Shown: positions 8,838 to 18,038 of the stretch, in pieces | How positions within the stretch are numbered: position 1 is the stretch's first letter | Layout: the number at the start of each line of letters is the position of its first letter | DNA from: CAWBYL01 sp963793025 | GTDB lineage: Bacteria; Actinomycetota; Acidimicrobiia; Acidimicrobiales; Acidimicrobilacustridaceae | Direction: 5' to 3' | Assembly: GCA_963793025.1 (NCBI GenBank) | Contig: CAWBYL010000006.1 | Coordinates: 930,001-994,000, forward strand | Length of the DNA stretch: 64,000 nt | Program-made: the position numbers and the translations under genes | The notes under the pieces: model-generated | Told to the model about the DNA's origin: nothing | The model's input: only the letters and a program-made list of their open reading frames with translations | Databases searched by the model: none

Positions 8838-9299
8838 TCAGGCGTTGACCTGGGTGGCCCGCTCGCCCAGCGCCTCGACGAACCCGTCGGCGTTGGTGCG
8901 CCGGTCGATCCGGGCCGAGGTGCGGACCCACTGGTCACCCAGGACGAACAGCATGTGGCGCTGGTCAGGGCCGACCTGACGCTGGTCCCACCACTCGAGG
9001 CAGACCTGGTCGACCGGTACGGACACCAGGAGCTCCTTGGGCTTGATCCGGCCGAAGCCCCCCACCGACCCCACGAGGAGCTCGACGGGCGTCAGGACCG
9101 CCACCAGCTGGGCGTGGCCCTGGGCGACCTGGCGTTCCGGGTCCAGTCCTCGTTCGGAGAGGTAGGAGTCCATCGAGTGCTTGGCCCCTCCGCTGTTCGG
9201 CGCGGTGGGGTAGCCCAGCGTGACCCACGAGACGAGCGATGCCGACGGCCCGGCGACCTCTCCCAGCCAGTCGTCGAGTCGGTCTTCGATCTTGCCCAT
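8838..9299 (-). CDS. hypothetical protein, 153 residues
   Basis: I do not recognise a family. The protein is soluble, with one Trp-containing N-terminal helix (KIEDRLDDWLGEVAG) and a C-terminal half of alternating strands ending in a helix (NADGFVEALGERATQ). It has no signal peptide, Cys motif or membrane segment. It reads like a small PH-like or cystatin-like domain used to report protein or lipid state, but that is only an impression. It is alone between a convergent terminator and the downstream end of the acyl-CoA synthetase operon; a start at 9299 (ATG) is the only good one. Confidence 0.65.
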   Translation of the reverse strand: MGKIEDRLDDWLGEVAGPSASLVSWVTLGYPTAPNSGGAKHSMDSYLSERGLDPERQVAQGHAQLVAVLTPVELLVGSVGGFGRIKPKELLVSVPVDQVCLEWWDQRQVGPDQRHMLFVLGDQWVRTSARIDRRTNADGFVEALGERATQVNA

Positions 9300-9344
9300 G
9301 GCCGGAAATCTAGGTGACGGCCCGTGGGGCCGGAGCGGGGACCG

Positions 9345-11042
9345 CTACTCGTCGACGAAGGTGTGCTCGCCGGAGCCGGAGAGCACGTGCTTCAGCACCT
9401 TGCCGCTCGGGTTGCGGGGGAGCGGCTCGGCCCGCACCTCGAACGACTCGGGCACCTTGTAGGACGAGAGGGTCTCTCGACAGAAGGCCCTGAGCTCGTC
9501 CTCGGTGGCTGTGGCGCCGGCCCGGAGCACGACCACGGCGTGGACCCGCTGCCCGAGGACGTCGTCGTCCACACCGATGACGGCCGCCTCCTCGACGTCA
9601 GGGTGTTCGTCGAGGCGGTACTCGACCTCGAAGGGGTAGATGTTCTCGCCTCCGCGGATGATCAGGTCACGTCGTCGGGTGGCCATGTAGAGCAGGCCGC
9701 CCTCCATGCGTCCGAAGTCGCCGGTGAGGAACCAGTGGCCGGGGAGGAAGGCCTCGGCGTCGGCGTCGGGGTTGCGCCAGTACCCGAGCATCACGAGCGG
9801 GCTGCGCACGGCGATGTTGCCCTCGTCGCCGTCGGGTACGTCGTGGCCCGACTCGTCGACGATGCGCACGTCGACGCCGGGAAGAGGCGGGCCGACGCAC
9901 TCGGGCGACGCGGCGATCATCCAGTTCGGGGCCCAGGACACGAGGGCGCCCGTCTCGGTGGACCCGTAGCCGGTCGACATCGTGCCCGCCAGGTGAGGGA
10001 GGCGGGTGTCGAGGCGGCGCATGATGTCGGGCGTGGTGGCCGAGCCGCCCATACCGACGCTCTGCAGCTGGCTCGGCTCGATGCGGTCGAGGTCGGGATG
10101 CTCCAGGAGCCGGATCACGTGGGTGCCGGTGCCGCCCCAGATGCCGATGCCTTCCTTGACGGTGAGGTCGATGGTGGTGGCCGGATCGAAGCGGCCGAGC
10201 GTCCACACGCCGGTGGCGCCGGTCATCATCCCGCTCACCGTGGCTCCGAGGCCCGAGACGTGGAACAGGGGGAACACGGCGAGGCGCACGGGCGGCGGCC
10301 CGGTGGGGGCCGGCCGTCCCGACATCATGAGGCCGCGGGCCCCGATGAAGGACTGGTTCATGCCGTAGGCGATCACGCTGCGGTGGGCGAGGATGGCGGC
10401 CTTGGGCCGGCCGGTGGTGCCGCTGGTGAAGATGAGGATGACGGGGTCGTCCTCGTCGATGGGCTGGGAGGGCATCGCCGCCGACGGGTCGTAGGCGATC
10501 ATGGCGTCGGTTTCGAAATCGAGGTCGACCTGGGGGATGCCTGGCGTCTCGCCCATCCGCTCGGCCCGTTTGGTGTCGACCAGGATGAGCTTGGGTTCGC
10601 TGAGGTCGAGGGCGTGGTGCATCTCGACCTCGGTCCACCAGCCGTTCATGGCCACGGTCACCGCACCGAGGGAGATGCACGCCCAGAACGACAGGATCCA
10701 CCCGGCGCTGTTGGCCCCGCAGATGGCGACGCGATCGCCCGAACCGATGCCGTGCTCGCGCTGCAGGTAGGCGGCGACGGACGCCACCTGCTGCTCGGTC
10801 TCGGCGAAGGTGATGCGGCGGCCGTCGCTGAACACCATGGAGTCGCGATCGCCGAACTCGAAGGACTTCACGAGCACGTCGCGCAGCGACCGGGGGCGGT
10901 TGCGGAACACGCGCATGGTCTCGCCCAGCACGTCCTCCTCGACCAGCTCGAACGGCGAACCCGGGCCGGTGAGGCGCTCGGTGGCTTCCAGCAGGTCGGC
11001 CACGGCGGGGAGCTCGTGGGCGGGTCTGGTCGTCTCGGTCAC
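9345..11042 (-). CDS. acyl-CoA synthetase (AMP-forming, class I adenylate-forming)
   Basis: A 565-residue ANL-superfamily ligase. P-loop FTSGTTGRPKAA is at about residues 205-216, the aromatic/Glu motif GYGSTETGA at about 335-343, and the hinge region RRRDLIIRGGENIYP near residue 450. The catalytic C-terminal Lys is in NPSGKVLKH near the end. It would activate a carboxylic acid to its CoA thioester through an acyl-adenylate. The GTG start at 11042 overlaps the sulfotransferase stop (GTGA), so the two are coupled. Fatty-acid-type substrate is likely, exact acid unknown. Confidence 0.92.
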   Translation of the reverse strand: MTETTRPAHELPAVADLLEATERLTGPGSPFELVEEDVLGETMRVFRNRPRSLRDVLVKSFEFGDRDSMVFSDGRRITFAETEQQVASVAAYLQREHGIGSGDRVAICGANSAGWILSFWACISLGAVTVAMNGWWTEVEMHHALDLSEPKLILVDTKRAERMGETPGIPQVDLDFETDAMIAYDPSAAMPSQPIDEDDPVILIFTSGTTGRPKAAILAHRSVIAYGMNQSFIGARGLMMSGRPAPTGPPPVRLAVFPLFHVSGLGATVSGMMTGATGVWTLGRFDPATTIDLTVKEGIGIWGGTGTHVIRLLEHPDLDRIEPSQLQSVGMGGSATTPDIMRRLDTRLPHLAGTMSTGYGSTETGALVSWAPNWMIAASPECVGPPLPGVDVRIVDESGHDVPDGDEGNIAVRSPLVMLGYWRNPDADAEAFLPGHWFLTGDFGRMEGGLLYMATRRRDLIIRGGENIYPFEVEYRLDEHPDVEEAAVIGVDDDVLGQRVHAVVVLRAGATATEDELRAFCRETLSSYKVPESFEVRAEPLPRNPSGKVLKHVLSGSGEHTFVDE

Positions 11043-12208
11043 GGTTCCTCCAGGAAGCGATCGGTGTAGAAGGCCCAGTGCTCGCGCATCTCGCCCTCGT
11101 CGAGGCCGTACTGCTCGAGCGTGTAGCGGTGGTCGCCGCGCTCGGTCGACCGGTTCTCGTCGATCCACGTGGCCATGGCCTGGCGGGTGGTGGGGGGGAG
11201 GTCGAGCCCGAGGAAGGCATAGACGGCCTCGAGGGTGCCCATCGGGTCGCGCACGAAGTCGGTGTGGTGCACGTCGTGGAACCGTTCCTCACCGAGGCGG
11301 TCGCGAGCGGTGACGGCCTGCTCCATGCCTTCGCGGAGGTGGCGTTCGGTGTGGCGACCCCAGTAGACGGAGTCGCGGCGGGCCCGGTTGTCGGGCGGGT
11401 ACAGGGCCGAGGTGAGGCTGGCGTAGGAAGGCACCGACTTGAGGGGATCGCGGTGGGTCATCACCAGGCGGATGTCCGGGTAGGCGGCCACCAACGCCTC
11501 GAAGTGGAACTTGTGGTGGGGCGCCTTGAACAGCCAGAGGTTCGGTGGTCGACGGGATTGGAGCAGCTTCACCACCCGCCGGTGGTAGGCGTAGGCGTCG
11601 GTCATGTCGCAGCGGCGCCACCAGTCGTGGTACCGGCGGACGGGCAGGGTGAACTGCTGGGCCTTGAACTCCAGGCCCAGCACCTCGGTGTCCTCGGCGG
11701 CCGCGTCGACGTCGAAGAGGTGCATGGCGGCCAGATCGGGGTTGGCCCGGATCATGGCGTCGAACTCGTCCTGCTGGGCCTGGCGGCGGGGGTCGTCGGC
11801 CTCGGTGGCCAACTCCGGCGGCGGGCAGGGCTCCGCCTGCTCCCACATGCGCAGCGAACGGAACTGCTGGTCGATGGACATCACGTTGGCGATCGCCGTG
11901 GTGCCCGTCCGGGGCAGGCCGACGATGGACACCGGCGCGGCCAGGACCTCCTCCTCGACCTCGGGGTGGGTGCGGTACCAGTCCTCGATGCGAAGTCGGT
12001 TCACCAGTCGGCGGCGGATGACGGCGAGCGGGACCGCCGCCTGCTCGTCGTCGTAGCCGCTGTCGGTGGCCAGGCTGTCGAGCAGCACCGCCAGGCCCTC
12101 GTGGAACGAGTCGGACCCGAAGTCGTCGAGTCCGGTCGACCGGCGGGCTTCGTCGAGCAGCTCGGGGATCGAGGGGTAGGTGACGGGCGTCGCGGCGTGG
12201 GTGCTCAT
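11039..12208 (-). CDS. PAPS-dependent sulfotransferase family protein
   Basis: A 389-residue sulfotransferase of the Sulfotransfer_3 type. The 5'-phosphosulfate loop is VSIVGLPRTGTTAIANV (about residues 93-109) and the 3'-phosphate site is RLVMTHRDPLKSVPSYASL (about residues 240-258). This family in actinobacteria acts on lipids, glycolipids or sterol-like alcohols with PAPS as donor. I chose the ATG at 12208, which follows an AGGAG ribosome site at a spacing of about nine bases, over the longer frame start at 12262. First gene of a two-gene operon with the acyl-CoA synthetase. Confidence 0.88.
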   Translation of the reverse strand: MSTHAATPVTYPSIPELLDEARRSTGLDDFGSDSFHEGLAVLLDSLATDSGYDDEQAAVPLAVIRRRLVNRLRIEDWYRTHPEVEEEVLAAPVSIVGLPRTGTTAIANVMSIDQQFRSLRMWEQAEPCPPPELATEADDPRRQAQQDEFDAMIRANPDLAAMHLFDVDAAAEDTEVLGLEFKAQQFTLPVRRYHDWWRRCDMTDAYAYHRRVVKLLQSRRPPNLWLFKAPHHKFHFEALVAAYPDIRLVMTHRDPLKSVPSYASLTSALYPPDNRARRDSVYWGRHTERHLREGMEQAVTARDRLGEERFHDVHHTDFVRDPMGTLEAVYAFLGLDLPPTTRQAMATWIDENRSTERGDHRYTLEQYGLDEGEMREHWAFYTDRFLEEP

Positions 12209-12354
12209 CGCTTGGGCTCCTGCAGCCGTGCTCCGGTGACCATCCCCGGACCCTAGGCACACCTGAGGCCGGCGCGCTCCGCCTCCGGGCCGCGACGTCG
12301 GAGCTCTGAGGTGGAGCGAGCCGCGCTGTTATCGTCGCCCGCTCAGGGGGTCAC

Positions 12355-13554
12355 ATGACGAACGACGCAGGATCAGCATCGAAGTTGCCGAGTTGGGCCG
12401 AGCAGATGGAGGCGCTCACCGAGGTGGGCGACAACCTCATCGCCAAGTGGCGTCCGGGGGCGTCGGAGGCGGAGCGCCAGGACATGTACAAGCTGGCCCT
12501 GGCCATGCTGGCCGGGGGCTACCTGTGCCACGTGAACATGGACCCGTCGCGGCCCATGTGGGCGCCGCTGTGGAACATCGCCCTCAACCAGGGCGGCCCG
12601 GTGCCGGACTACATCTACATGACCACCGAGATCGACCCAGCTGGCACCTACCGCCTGTCGGGCCAACGGGGCACCACTCGCTTCGTCGAGATCACCCAGC
12701 AGGGGTGGATGATGATGAAGGACCTGGCCAGCCTCGCCCCGTCACCGGCCACCCACGACCTCGACCAGCTCGACGTGGCCGCCGACGGCTCGTTCAGCGT
12801 GGTGATGAGCGCGACGCGGCCCGACGGCTACACGGGCGACTGGTGGGAGCTCGACCCGTCGACGGTGCGCCTGCTCATGCGGAAGTGCTCGTGTGACTGG
12901 CAGAACGAGGTCGACGCCCGGTTGGCCATCGAGCGTCTCGACGAGATCGCCCCCGAGCCCACCCCCGAGGAGATCGCCGGCCGGTTCTCCGATCTGGCGG
13001 CCTGGGTGGAGGGGATGATCAGCCTCGACATGGAGCTCACGCAGTACTACCGGGCCAACCACCCGACCAACGGCATCGAGCGGTCGAAGATCGTGGACAC
13101 CCTCGCCGGGCTGCCGAACCAGGTCTATTACGACGGCGTCTACGAGATCGACGACGACGAGGCGCTGATCCTCGAGACCGATCTGCCCGAGCAGTGCCGC
13201 TACTGGCAGACCCTGGTCTCCGACGACCGCTTCTGCACGGTCGACTGGGTCAACCGCCAGAGCAGCCTGAACGACACGCAGGCCGTGCTCGACAGCGACG
13301 GGCGGTTCCGGGCGGTTGTCTCCAAGCGCGACCCGGGCGTGCCCAACTGGCTCGACAAGGCCGACCAGCCGTGGGGGATCGTGCAGCTGCGGTGGAACAA
13401 GGCGACCGACTTCCCGGACCCGATCATGTGGAAGGTGCCCTTCGACGAGGTGCGGGCCCACCTTCCGGCCGACACGCCGGTGGTCACCCCCGAGGAGCGG
13501 CGCGAGCATCTGGCCCGTCGCCGGGTGGCCGCCCAGATGCGCATCCTCTGGTAG
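12355..13554 (+). CDS. DUF1214-like domain protein
   Basis: A 399-residue soluble protein. The C-terminal part (about residues 265-370, around DLPEQCRYWQTLVSDDRF, then WVNRQSSLNDTQAVLD and WGIVQLRWNKA) resembles the DUF1214 beta-sandwich seen at the end of DUF1254/DUF1214 proteins; the N-terminal half (GYLCHVNMDPSRPMWAPLW) is typical of the same actinobacterial group. No enzyme motif can be pointed to. The start ATG at 12355 follows a G-rich ribosome site. It is monocistronic, divergent from the sulfotransferase and ends at a strong terminator. Confidence 0.75.
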   Translation: MTNDAGSASKLPSWAEQMEALTEVGDNLIAKWRPGASEAERQDMYKLALAMLAGGYLCHVNMDPSRPMWAPLWNIALNQGGPVPDYIYMTTEIDPAGTYRLSGQRGTTRFVEITQQGWMMMKDLASLAPSPATHDLDQLDVAADGSFSVVMSATRPDGYTGDWWELDPSTVRLLMRKCSCDWQNEVDARLAIERLDEIAPEPTPEEIAGRFSDLAAWVEGMISLDMELTQYYRANHPTNGIERSKIVDTLAGLPNQVYYDGVYEIDDDEALILETDLPEQCRYWQTLVSDDRFCTVDWVNRQSSLNDTQAVLDSDGRFRAVVSKRDPGVPNWLDKADQPWGIVQLRWNKATDFPDPIMWKVPFDEVRAHLPADTPVVTPEERREHLARRRVAAQMRILW

Positions 13555-13564
13555 CTGACGCGCG

Positions 13565-13600
13565 CCGTCAGCCCGCGCCCGGCAAGGCGCGGGCTGACGG
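13565..13600. terminator. strong bidirectional hairpin terminator
   Basis: Arms of 15 bases, CCGTCAGCCCGCGCC at 13565-13579 and its exact complement at 13586-13600, enclose a 6-base loop. It fills the gap between convergent genes ending at 13554 and 13603. Confidence 0.8.
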
Positions 13601-13602
13601 GT

Positions 13603-14631
13603 TCAGGTGCGGCGGACCCGGAGCCACCATCCGCAGACGAGCGACAGGATCCCCGCCAGCGCGAGGTGAAGCGCGGTCTCGATCCACTGGAGTCGCCAGA
13701 ACTGGCTCGCCGGCACGTACACGAGGCGCTGGTGGTAGCCGGCCTCGGTGAGGCGCCCGAGGCAGTCCGACACCGGATCACCGGAGACCTCGGCGCGAGT
13801 CACGGTGGGCTCGGGGCCGGGAAGGCACTCCGTCACCCAGTCGGGGAGCGAGGTCGGGCGGCTGTCGGGATCCACGGTCGTGTTCTCGAGGATCCAGTCG
13901 CCGTGGTTCGCCGAGTGGACGGTCAGCCGAACGGGGTGTCCGGCGCTGTCGTTGCTGATGCTGATGCCGTCGAGGGTCGTTCGATCGAGGACCACGGTGT
14001 CCGAGACGGTCGGGGCGAGGTGGAGACGCACCCACGCAGGCACGGCGACCTGCAAGGCGACGACGATCGCCAGCGTGAGCGCCATGGCCGGGAGGGTGCG
14101 CCGCAGGACGGTTCCGAGGGTCGCTCCCAAGGCGATGGCGAACACGGCGTAGCCCACCGGGACCACGCCGCGCATGGCGAAGCTCACCGGGGTCAGGCGG
14201 GAGGGAAGGCCGCCGGTGCGGTTCCCGGTGGCGCCGTCGAGGGGGGCCGCCGCCCAGGTCACGGCGAGGGTGACGACCGCAGCGGCGGCGGCGGCTGCCA
14301 AAGCGGTCACGGTCAGCTTGGTAGCCAGCCAACGGGTGCGGGTGATGCTCTGGTTCCAAGCCAGGAGGTGAGTTTCCGACTCGACCTCACCGGCCACCAT
14401 CGGCGCACCCCAGAACGCACCCAGCAGCGCTGGTAGGGCGGCGACGAGGACGATGCCAGCCCAGAACAGCGTGCGGTCGATCGACTGCAGGGCGTCGTAG
14501 CGGGAGCCGTTGACGGGAGCGAGCGCCGCGACATGTCGTCCGTTGACGATGGCCACCGCCGCGATGCCGAGCACTGCGAACCCGACGACGAGGGCACGGG
14601 CGCGGAGCTGGCGCCAGGTGACCCAGATCAT
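13603..14631 (-). CDS. ABC-2-type permease of a YtrA-controlled exporter
   Basis: A 342-residue membrane protein. About six hydrophobic segments are visible: residues about 12-30, 54-78, 103-130, 155-175, 180-200 and near the C-terminus (LHLALAGILSLVCGWWL). A large extracytoplasmic loop with three Cys residues lies between the fifth and sixth. N-terminal MIWVTWRQLRAR and the EVESETHLLAWNQSITR loop are typical of ABC-2 permeases encoded beside YtrA-like regulators. The ATG at 14631 overlaps the ATPase stop by four bases (ATGA). Probable exporter subunit; substrate unknown (antibiotic or envelope stress systems are the usual context). Confidence 0.85.
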   Translation of the reverse strand: MIWVTWRQLRARALVVGFAVLGIAAVAIVNGRHVAALAPVNGSRYDALQSIDRTLFWAGIVLVAALPALLGAFWGAPMVAGEVESETHLLAWNQSITRTRWLATKLTVTALAAAAAAAVVTLAVTWAAAPLDGATGNRTGGLPSRLTPVSFAMRGVVPVGYAVFAIALGATLGTVLRRTLPAMALTLAIVVALQVAVPAWVRLHLAPTVSDTVVLDRTTLDGISISNDSAGHPVRLTVHSANHGDWILENTTVDPDSRPTSLPDWVTECLPGPEPTVTRAEVSGDPVSDCLGRLTEAGYHQRLVYVPASQFWRLQWIETALHLALAGILSLVCGWWLRVRRT

Positions 14632-15518
14632 CGGAGTACCTCCAGTGGGCGCTGAGGCCGAGCCGTGTCCGCCGGTGCCATGTACGTGAGCACCAGGTCC
14701 TCGAGGCTGAGTGGCGTCACGCTCCAGAAAGGGTCCCGAATAGGGGTCGTGGAGCGCACCACGAACGTGCTCTGGCGCTCGGTGTGGCTCGCGGACACCA
14801 GTTGCTGGTCCGCGGGCAGTGGGCGGGCGCCCACGCGGGGACCGACGAGGCGGTGGTGGGTGTCGATCAGGTCGTCGACCTCCCCCTCGACCCGGACACG
14901 CGAGTCGACGAGCACCACGAGGTGGTCGCAGACTCGCTCGAGATCGGAGACGACGTGGGACGACAGCACGATCGTCAGCTCCTGGTCGGCCACCGCTTCC
15001 ATGAGCACCTGGAGGAACTCGCGACGAGCGAGTGGGTCGAGGCTGGCGACCGGCTCGTCGAGGATGAGCAGCTCGGGGCGCTTGGCCAGTCCCATGGTGA
15101 GGGCGAGTTGGGCTCGTTGCCCGCCGGAGAGATGGCCCGCCTTCTCCCGGCTCGGGAGACCGAGCCTCTCGATGCGGGCTCGAGCGGCGGCGTCGTCCCA
15201 GCGGGGGTTGAGGCGGGCACCCAGGCGGAGGTGGTCCTCGACGGAGAGGCCGCGGTAGGTGGGGGTGCTCTGGGCCACGTACCCGACGCGGGCGAGCTGC
15301 TCGGCGGAGCCGCCCGGGCTGTGGCCGCAGACCTCGATCGTGCCGGTGGTGGGCCGCTGGACGCCGACCGCGAGATTCAGCAGGGTCGACTTGCCGGCGC
15401 CGTTGGGGCCAACGAGGCCGGTGACCCGGCCCGCCGGGATCTCGAGGGTGCAGTCCTGCAGGGCCCAGCGTCGGCCGTAGCGCTGGCCGAGGCCGCCGGT
15501 GCGGATGATGGCGGTCAC
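14628..15518 (-). CDS. ABC transporter ATP-binding protein
   Basis: A 296-residue ABC ATPase. Walker A GPNGAGKSTLL (about residues 37-47), Q-loop VAQSTPTY, signature LSGGQRAQLAL (about 134-144), Walker B LLILDEPVASLDP and H-loop LSSHVVSDLERV are all present. The GTG start at 15518 overlaps the regulator stop (GTGA) and the stop overlaps the permease start. With the permease it forms a two-component exporter. Confidence 0.92.
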   Translation of the reverse strand: MTAIIRTGGLGQRYGRRWALQDCTLEIPAGRVTGLVGPNGAGKSTLLNLAVGVQRPTTGTIEVCGHSPGGSAEQLARVGYVAQSTPTYRGLSVEDHLRLGARLNPRWDDAAARARIERLGLPSREKAGHLSGGQRAQLALTMGLAKRPELLILDEPVASLDPLARREFLQVLMEAVADQELTIVLSSHVVSDLERVCDHLVVLVDSRVRVEGEVDDLIDTHHRLVGPRVGARPLPADQQLVSASHTERQSTFVVRSTTPIRDPFWSVTPLSLEDLVLTYMAPADTARPQRPLEVLR

Positions 15519-15907
15519 GCGACGTGCCGTTGGCCCGCTCGCAGCGTGCTCGCCACCAGCGCTTCGATGCTCTCGTCGTCGAGGCCGGCGTCTCGCGCCG
15601 AGCCCAGCCAGCGCTCGAGGTCCCGTCGTAGGGGACCGTGGGCGGCGACGGAGCCGCTCTCGACGAGTGAGCGGATGACGAACGTCCCAACTCCCGGGCG
15701 AGCGGCGACGAGACCTTCGTGTTCCAGCTCCCGGTAGGCCTTGAGCACGGTGTTGGGGTTGATGGCGAGATGGCCCACGACCTCCTTGACCGTCGGGAGC
15801 TGGTCGCCTTCGAGGAGAAGGCCGAGCCGGAGGGCGTGGCGCACCTGCTGCACCACCTGCAGGTAGGGCGACACCCCGGATCTGTCGTCCAGGAAGAACT
15901 CGATCAT
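15515..15907 (-). CDS. GntR family regulator, YtrA subfamily
   Basis: A 130-residue regulator with an N-terminal winged helix (SPYLQVVQQVRHALRLG, then LPTVKEVVGHLAINPNTVLKAYRELEHEG at about residues 36-64) and a short C-terminal helical tail. The short tail is typical of the YtrA subfamily. It heads a three-gene operon with the ATPase and permease and probably represses it. The AT-rich repeat motif just upstream at 15930-15948 is the likely operator. Confidence 0.9.
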   Translation of the reverse strand: MIEFFLDDRSGVSPYLQVVQQVRHALRLGLLLEGDQLPTVKEVVGHLAINPNTVLKAYRELEHEGLVAARPGVGTFVIRSLVESGSVAAHGPLRRDLERWLGSARDAGLDDESIEALVASTLRAGQRHVA

Positions 15908-15929
15908 CTGCGCCTCCCCGGGAGCGAGG

Positions 15930-15948
15930 TAGTCAACTAGGTAACTAG
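15930..15948. promoter_or_regulatory. candidate YtrA/GntR operator
   Basis: TAGTCAACTAGGTAACTAG contains a direct repeat of AACTAG and the interrupted palindrome CTAG-GTAA-CTAG. It is an unusually AT-rich stretch 23-41 bases upstream of the regulator start. Sites with this look precede YtrA-type operons. Confidence 0.5.
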
Positions 15949-16054
15949 CACTTTAGACAGATGTGTCTCGTGCGGCAAGGCGTGCTCCGGCGTCGAGCTG
16001 GCCGTCTGTCCAGGCTGCAGTCGCGAGCCGAGGTGGAGGACCCGTCGAGGCGGG

Positions 16055-16084
16055 TTGGCATGGGGACGGGGCGGTCGGTAGGGT
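16055..16084 (+). promoter_or_regulatory. promoter of the initiator tRNA gene
   Basis: A -35-like TTGGCA (16055-16060) and a -10-like TAGGGT (16079-16084) are separated by 18 bases, and the mature tRNA starts 12 bases further on. Confidence 0.5.
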
Positions 16085-16095
16085 GCTGTCCACGC

Positions 16096-16172
<77 letters not shown>

Positions 16173-16189
16173 TCGAAACACCTGGTCAG

Positions 16190-16211
16190 GGCCCGTCCGA
16201 GAGGACGGGCC
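16190..16211 (+). terminator. hairpin terminator after tRNA-fMet
   Basis: GGCCCGTCC (16190-16198), loop GAGA and GGACGGGCC (16203-16211) form a perfect 9-base stem 17 bases after the tRNA, followed by TTC. Confidence 0.8.
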
Positions 16212-16389
16212 TTCGCCGTTCCCGGCTCGACTTCTAACGGATCTTCTGACGGGTGCTGTCCTTGCTTGGGATGAGGGCGGTGCATTCCCACGCTCGTGAG
16301 AGAAGAAGCTGGATCGAGACGAGGCACCCAGTCGCTGGGCGCTGGGTGCCCAGGCAATCGAGCTCGGAAGTTGCACCGGGCCTATCGGC

Positions 16390-17086
16390 TCAACGCTTGC
16401 GACGGGTTGCGGGCGGCTCGGCCGGAAGGTTCAGGCTCCGCCCGAAGCGGGCGGCCATGTCGGCCCAGCCCCTTCTGGTTCGGGGTTCGATGCCGACCGC
16501 CTCCATGACCCCGAGGCCGATCTCGGCGGCCCAGGTGTAGAGGACTGCTTCTCGGATGTCCACGGAGGGGTCGATGCCGAGCTCTTCGCGGTGTTCCTCG
16601 TAGGAATCGATCCAGGTCTGCAGATGGCTCATCTGCTCGTCCCGGAGCCGCTCCCGGGTCTCGTCGTCGGTCAACGCAGCCGCCGCGCCCTGGAGGATCA
16701 ACGCCCGCAGCTGTCGCCGATCGGCGTAGCGGCTGGAGAGGCGTCGGAGCGTCTCGACGTGCAGTGGCTCGCCCGACCTGGTCGGAGTCCCGGTGATGCC
16801 CAGAGAGAGCGACTCGAGGTCGGTGACCGTCCTCGAGCTGATGGCCTCGGCCAGCAGCTCGGCCTTGTTCCGGAAGTGGCCGTAGATCGCTCCGGTCGTC
16901 AGGTCGGCGGCCCGGGCGATGTCACGGATCGAGGTCTGCAGGTAGCCACGCGGACGCGAACAGCTCGGCGGCCAGCTCGACGAGGTTGGCGCGCGTGGCG
17001 ATCGCCTTCGCGCTCGTCCGAAGTGGGGGGCGTCGCCTATCGGGGTTGGGGGAGGGTGCCACGTGATCGCCTCGTCCTCGGGTCAT
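16390..17086 (-). pseudogene. TetR family regulator, frameshifted as sequenced
   Basis: Two frames together encode one complete TetR protein of about 230 residues. The N-terminal part (ATG at 17086, ending ATRANLVELAAELFAS) continues one base out of frame as GYLQTSIRDIARAADLTTGAIYGHF, a normal TetR helix-turn-helix. The rest runs to the stop at 16390. The break lies at about 16948-16954 and needs removal of one base. No other defect is visible, so a consensus error is as likely as a real mutation. It follows the SDR and the possible oxygenase in the same direction and may control the operator motif at 19.1 and 22.6 kb. Confidence 0.75.
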
Positions 17087-17206
17087 CAGCATTCTGGTCG
17101 ACCCTGCGCCGGGTTCTGCGCTTTGGCGGTGGCGCGCCGGCGACGATGTTCCGGTCGCTGGTTCAGCGCTCGAGGAGGGAGAGGCCGAACCGTTCTTCGT
17201 GCTCGC

Positions 17207-17983
17207 TCATTTCATCATCCCGCCGGAGACCGAGATGTCGTCGGCGGTGACGAACGACGACGCTTCGCTGGCGAGGTAGAGCACCGGTCCGACGATCTCG
17301 TGAGGCTCGGCGACCCGCTTGAGCAGCGTCCCGTCCGAGACCATCGCCAGGTAGTCGATCTCGCTGCGCTCGGCGGCGCCGGCGAGCATCTCGCTCATGA
17401 ACGGGCCGGGGCTGAGGATGTTGACCCGGATCTTCCAGTCGGCCCACTCCATGGCCATCGCCCGGGTGAGGTTCCTGAGGCCGGCCTTGGAGGCGCCGTA
17501 GGCGCAGATGTTGGGGCCGGGTCCGTAGGCGGCCATGGTGCCGATGTGGACGATGCTGCCGCCGCCTCCGTCGCGCATGACGGGGGCGACCTGCTGGCTC
17601 ATGCGGAGGGGGCCTTCGAGGTTGACCGAGAACACCTTGCGCCAGTAGTCGAGCGTCATCTCGCCGACGGTGACCGGGGCGGGGTTGATGCCGGCGTTGT
17701 TGACGAGCACGTCGATTCGCCCGAACCGCTCGACGACCTTCTCGACGAACCCGGGGATGGCGTCCCAGTCGCCGACGTGGCACGCCAGGCCCAGCACCTC
17801 GGCGCCGGTCGAGGCCTCGATCTCGGCGGCGACCTCGTCGCAGAGGTCCTGCTTGCGGGAGCTGACCACCACCTTGGCCCCCGCGGCGGCGAGGCCCTCG
17901 ACCATGGCCCGCCCGATGCCCTTGGTCGAGCCGGTGACGATGGCCACCTTGCCGGTGAGGTCGAAGACGTCAGTTTTGCTCAT
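17207..17983 (-). CDS. SDR family oxidoreductase
   Basis: A 258-residue classical short-chain dehydrogenase. It has the TGSTKGIG cofactor loop (residues about 16-23), VLVNNAGINP, and YGASK with the catalytic Tyr and Lys. At the place of the catalytic Ser, 13 residues before the Tyr, the protein has Thr (HIGTMAAYG). That substitution is seen in some active SDRs but is uncommon. Basic residues after the first strand (SSRKQD) favour NADP(H) or mixed use. It lies 55 bases after the preceding gene in an operon. Confidence 0.92.
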   Translation of the reverse strand: MSKTDVFDLTGKVAIVTGSTKGIGRAMVEGLAAAGAKVVVSSRKQDLCDEVAAEIEASTGAEVLGLACHVGDWDAIPGFVEKVVERFGRIDVLVNNAGINPAPVTVGEMTLDYWRKVFSVNLEGPLRMSQQVAPVMRDGGGGSIVHIGTMAAYGPGPNICAYGASKAGLRNLTRAMAMEWADWKIRVNILSPGPFMSEMLAGAAERSEIDYLAMVSDGTLLKRVAEPHEIVGPVLYLASEASSFVTADDISVSGGMMK

Positions 17984-18038
17984 CGAGACTTGTTCCGTTT
18001 CTGGGGACGAAAGGGGGACCGAGCGGCGCCACGTCGTT

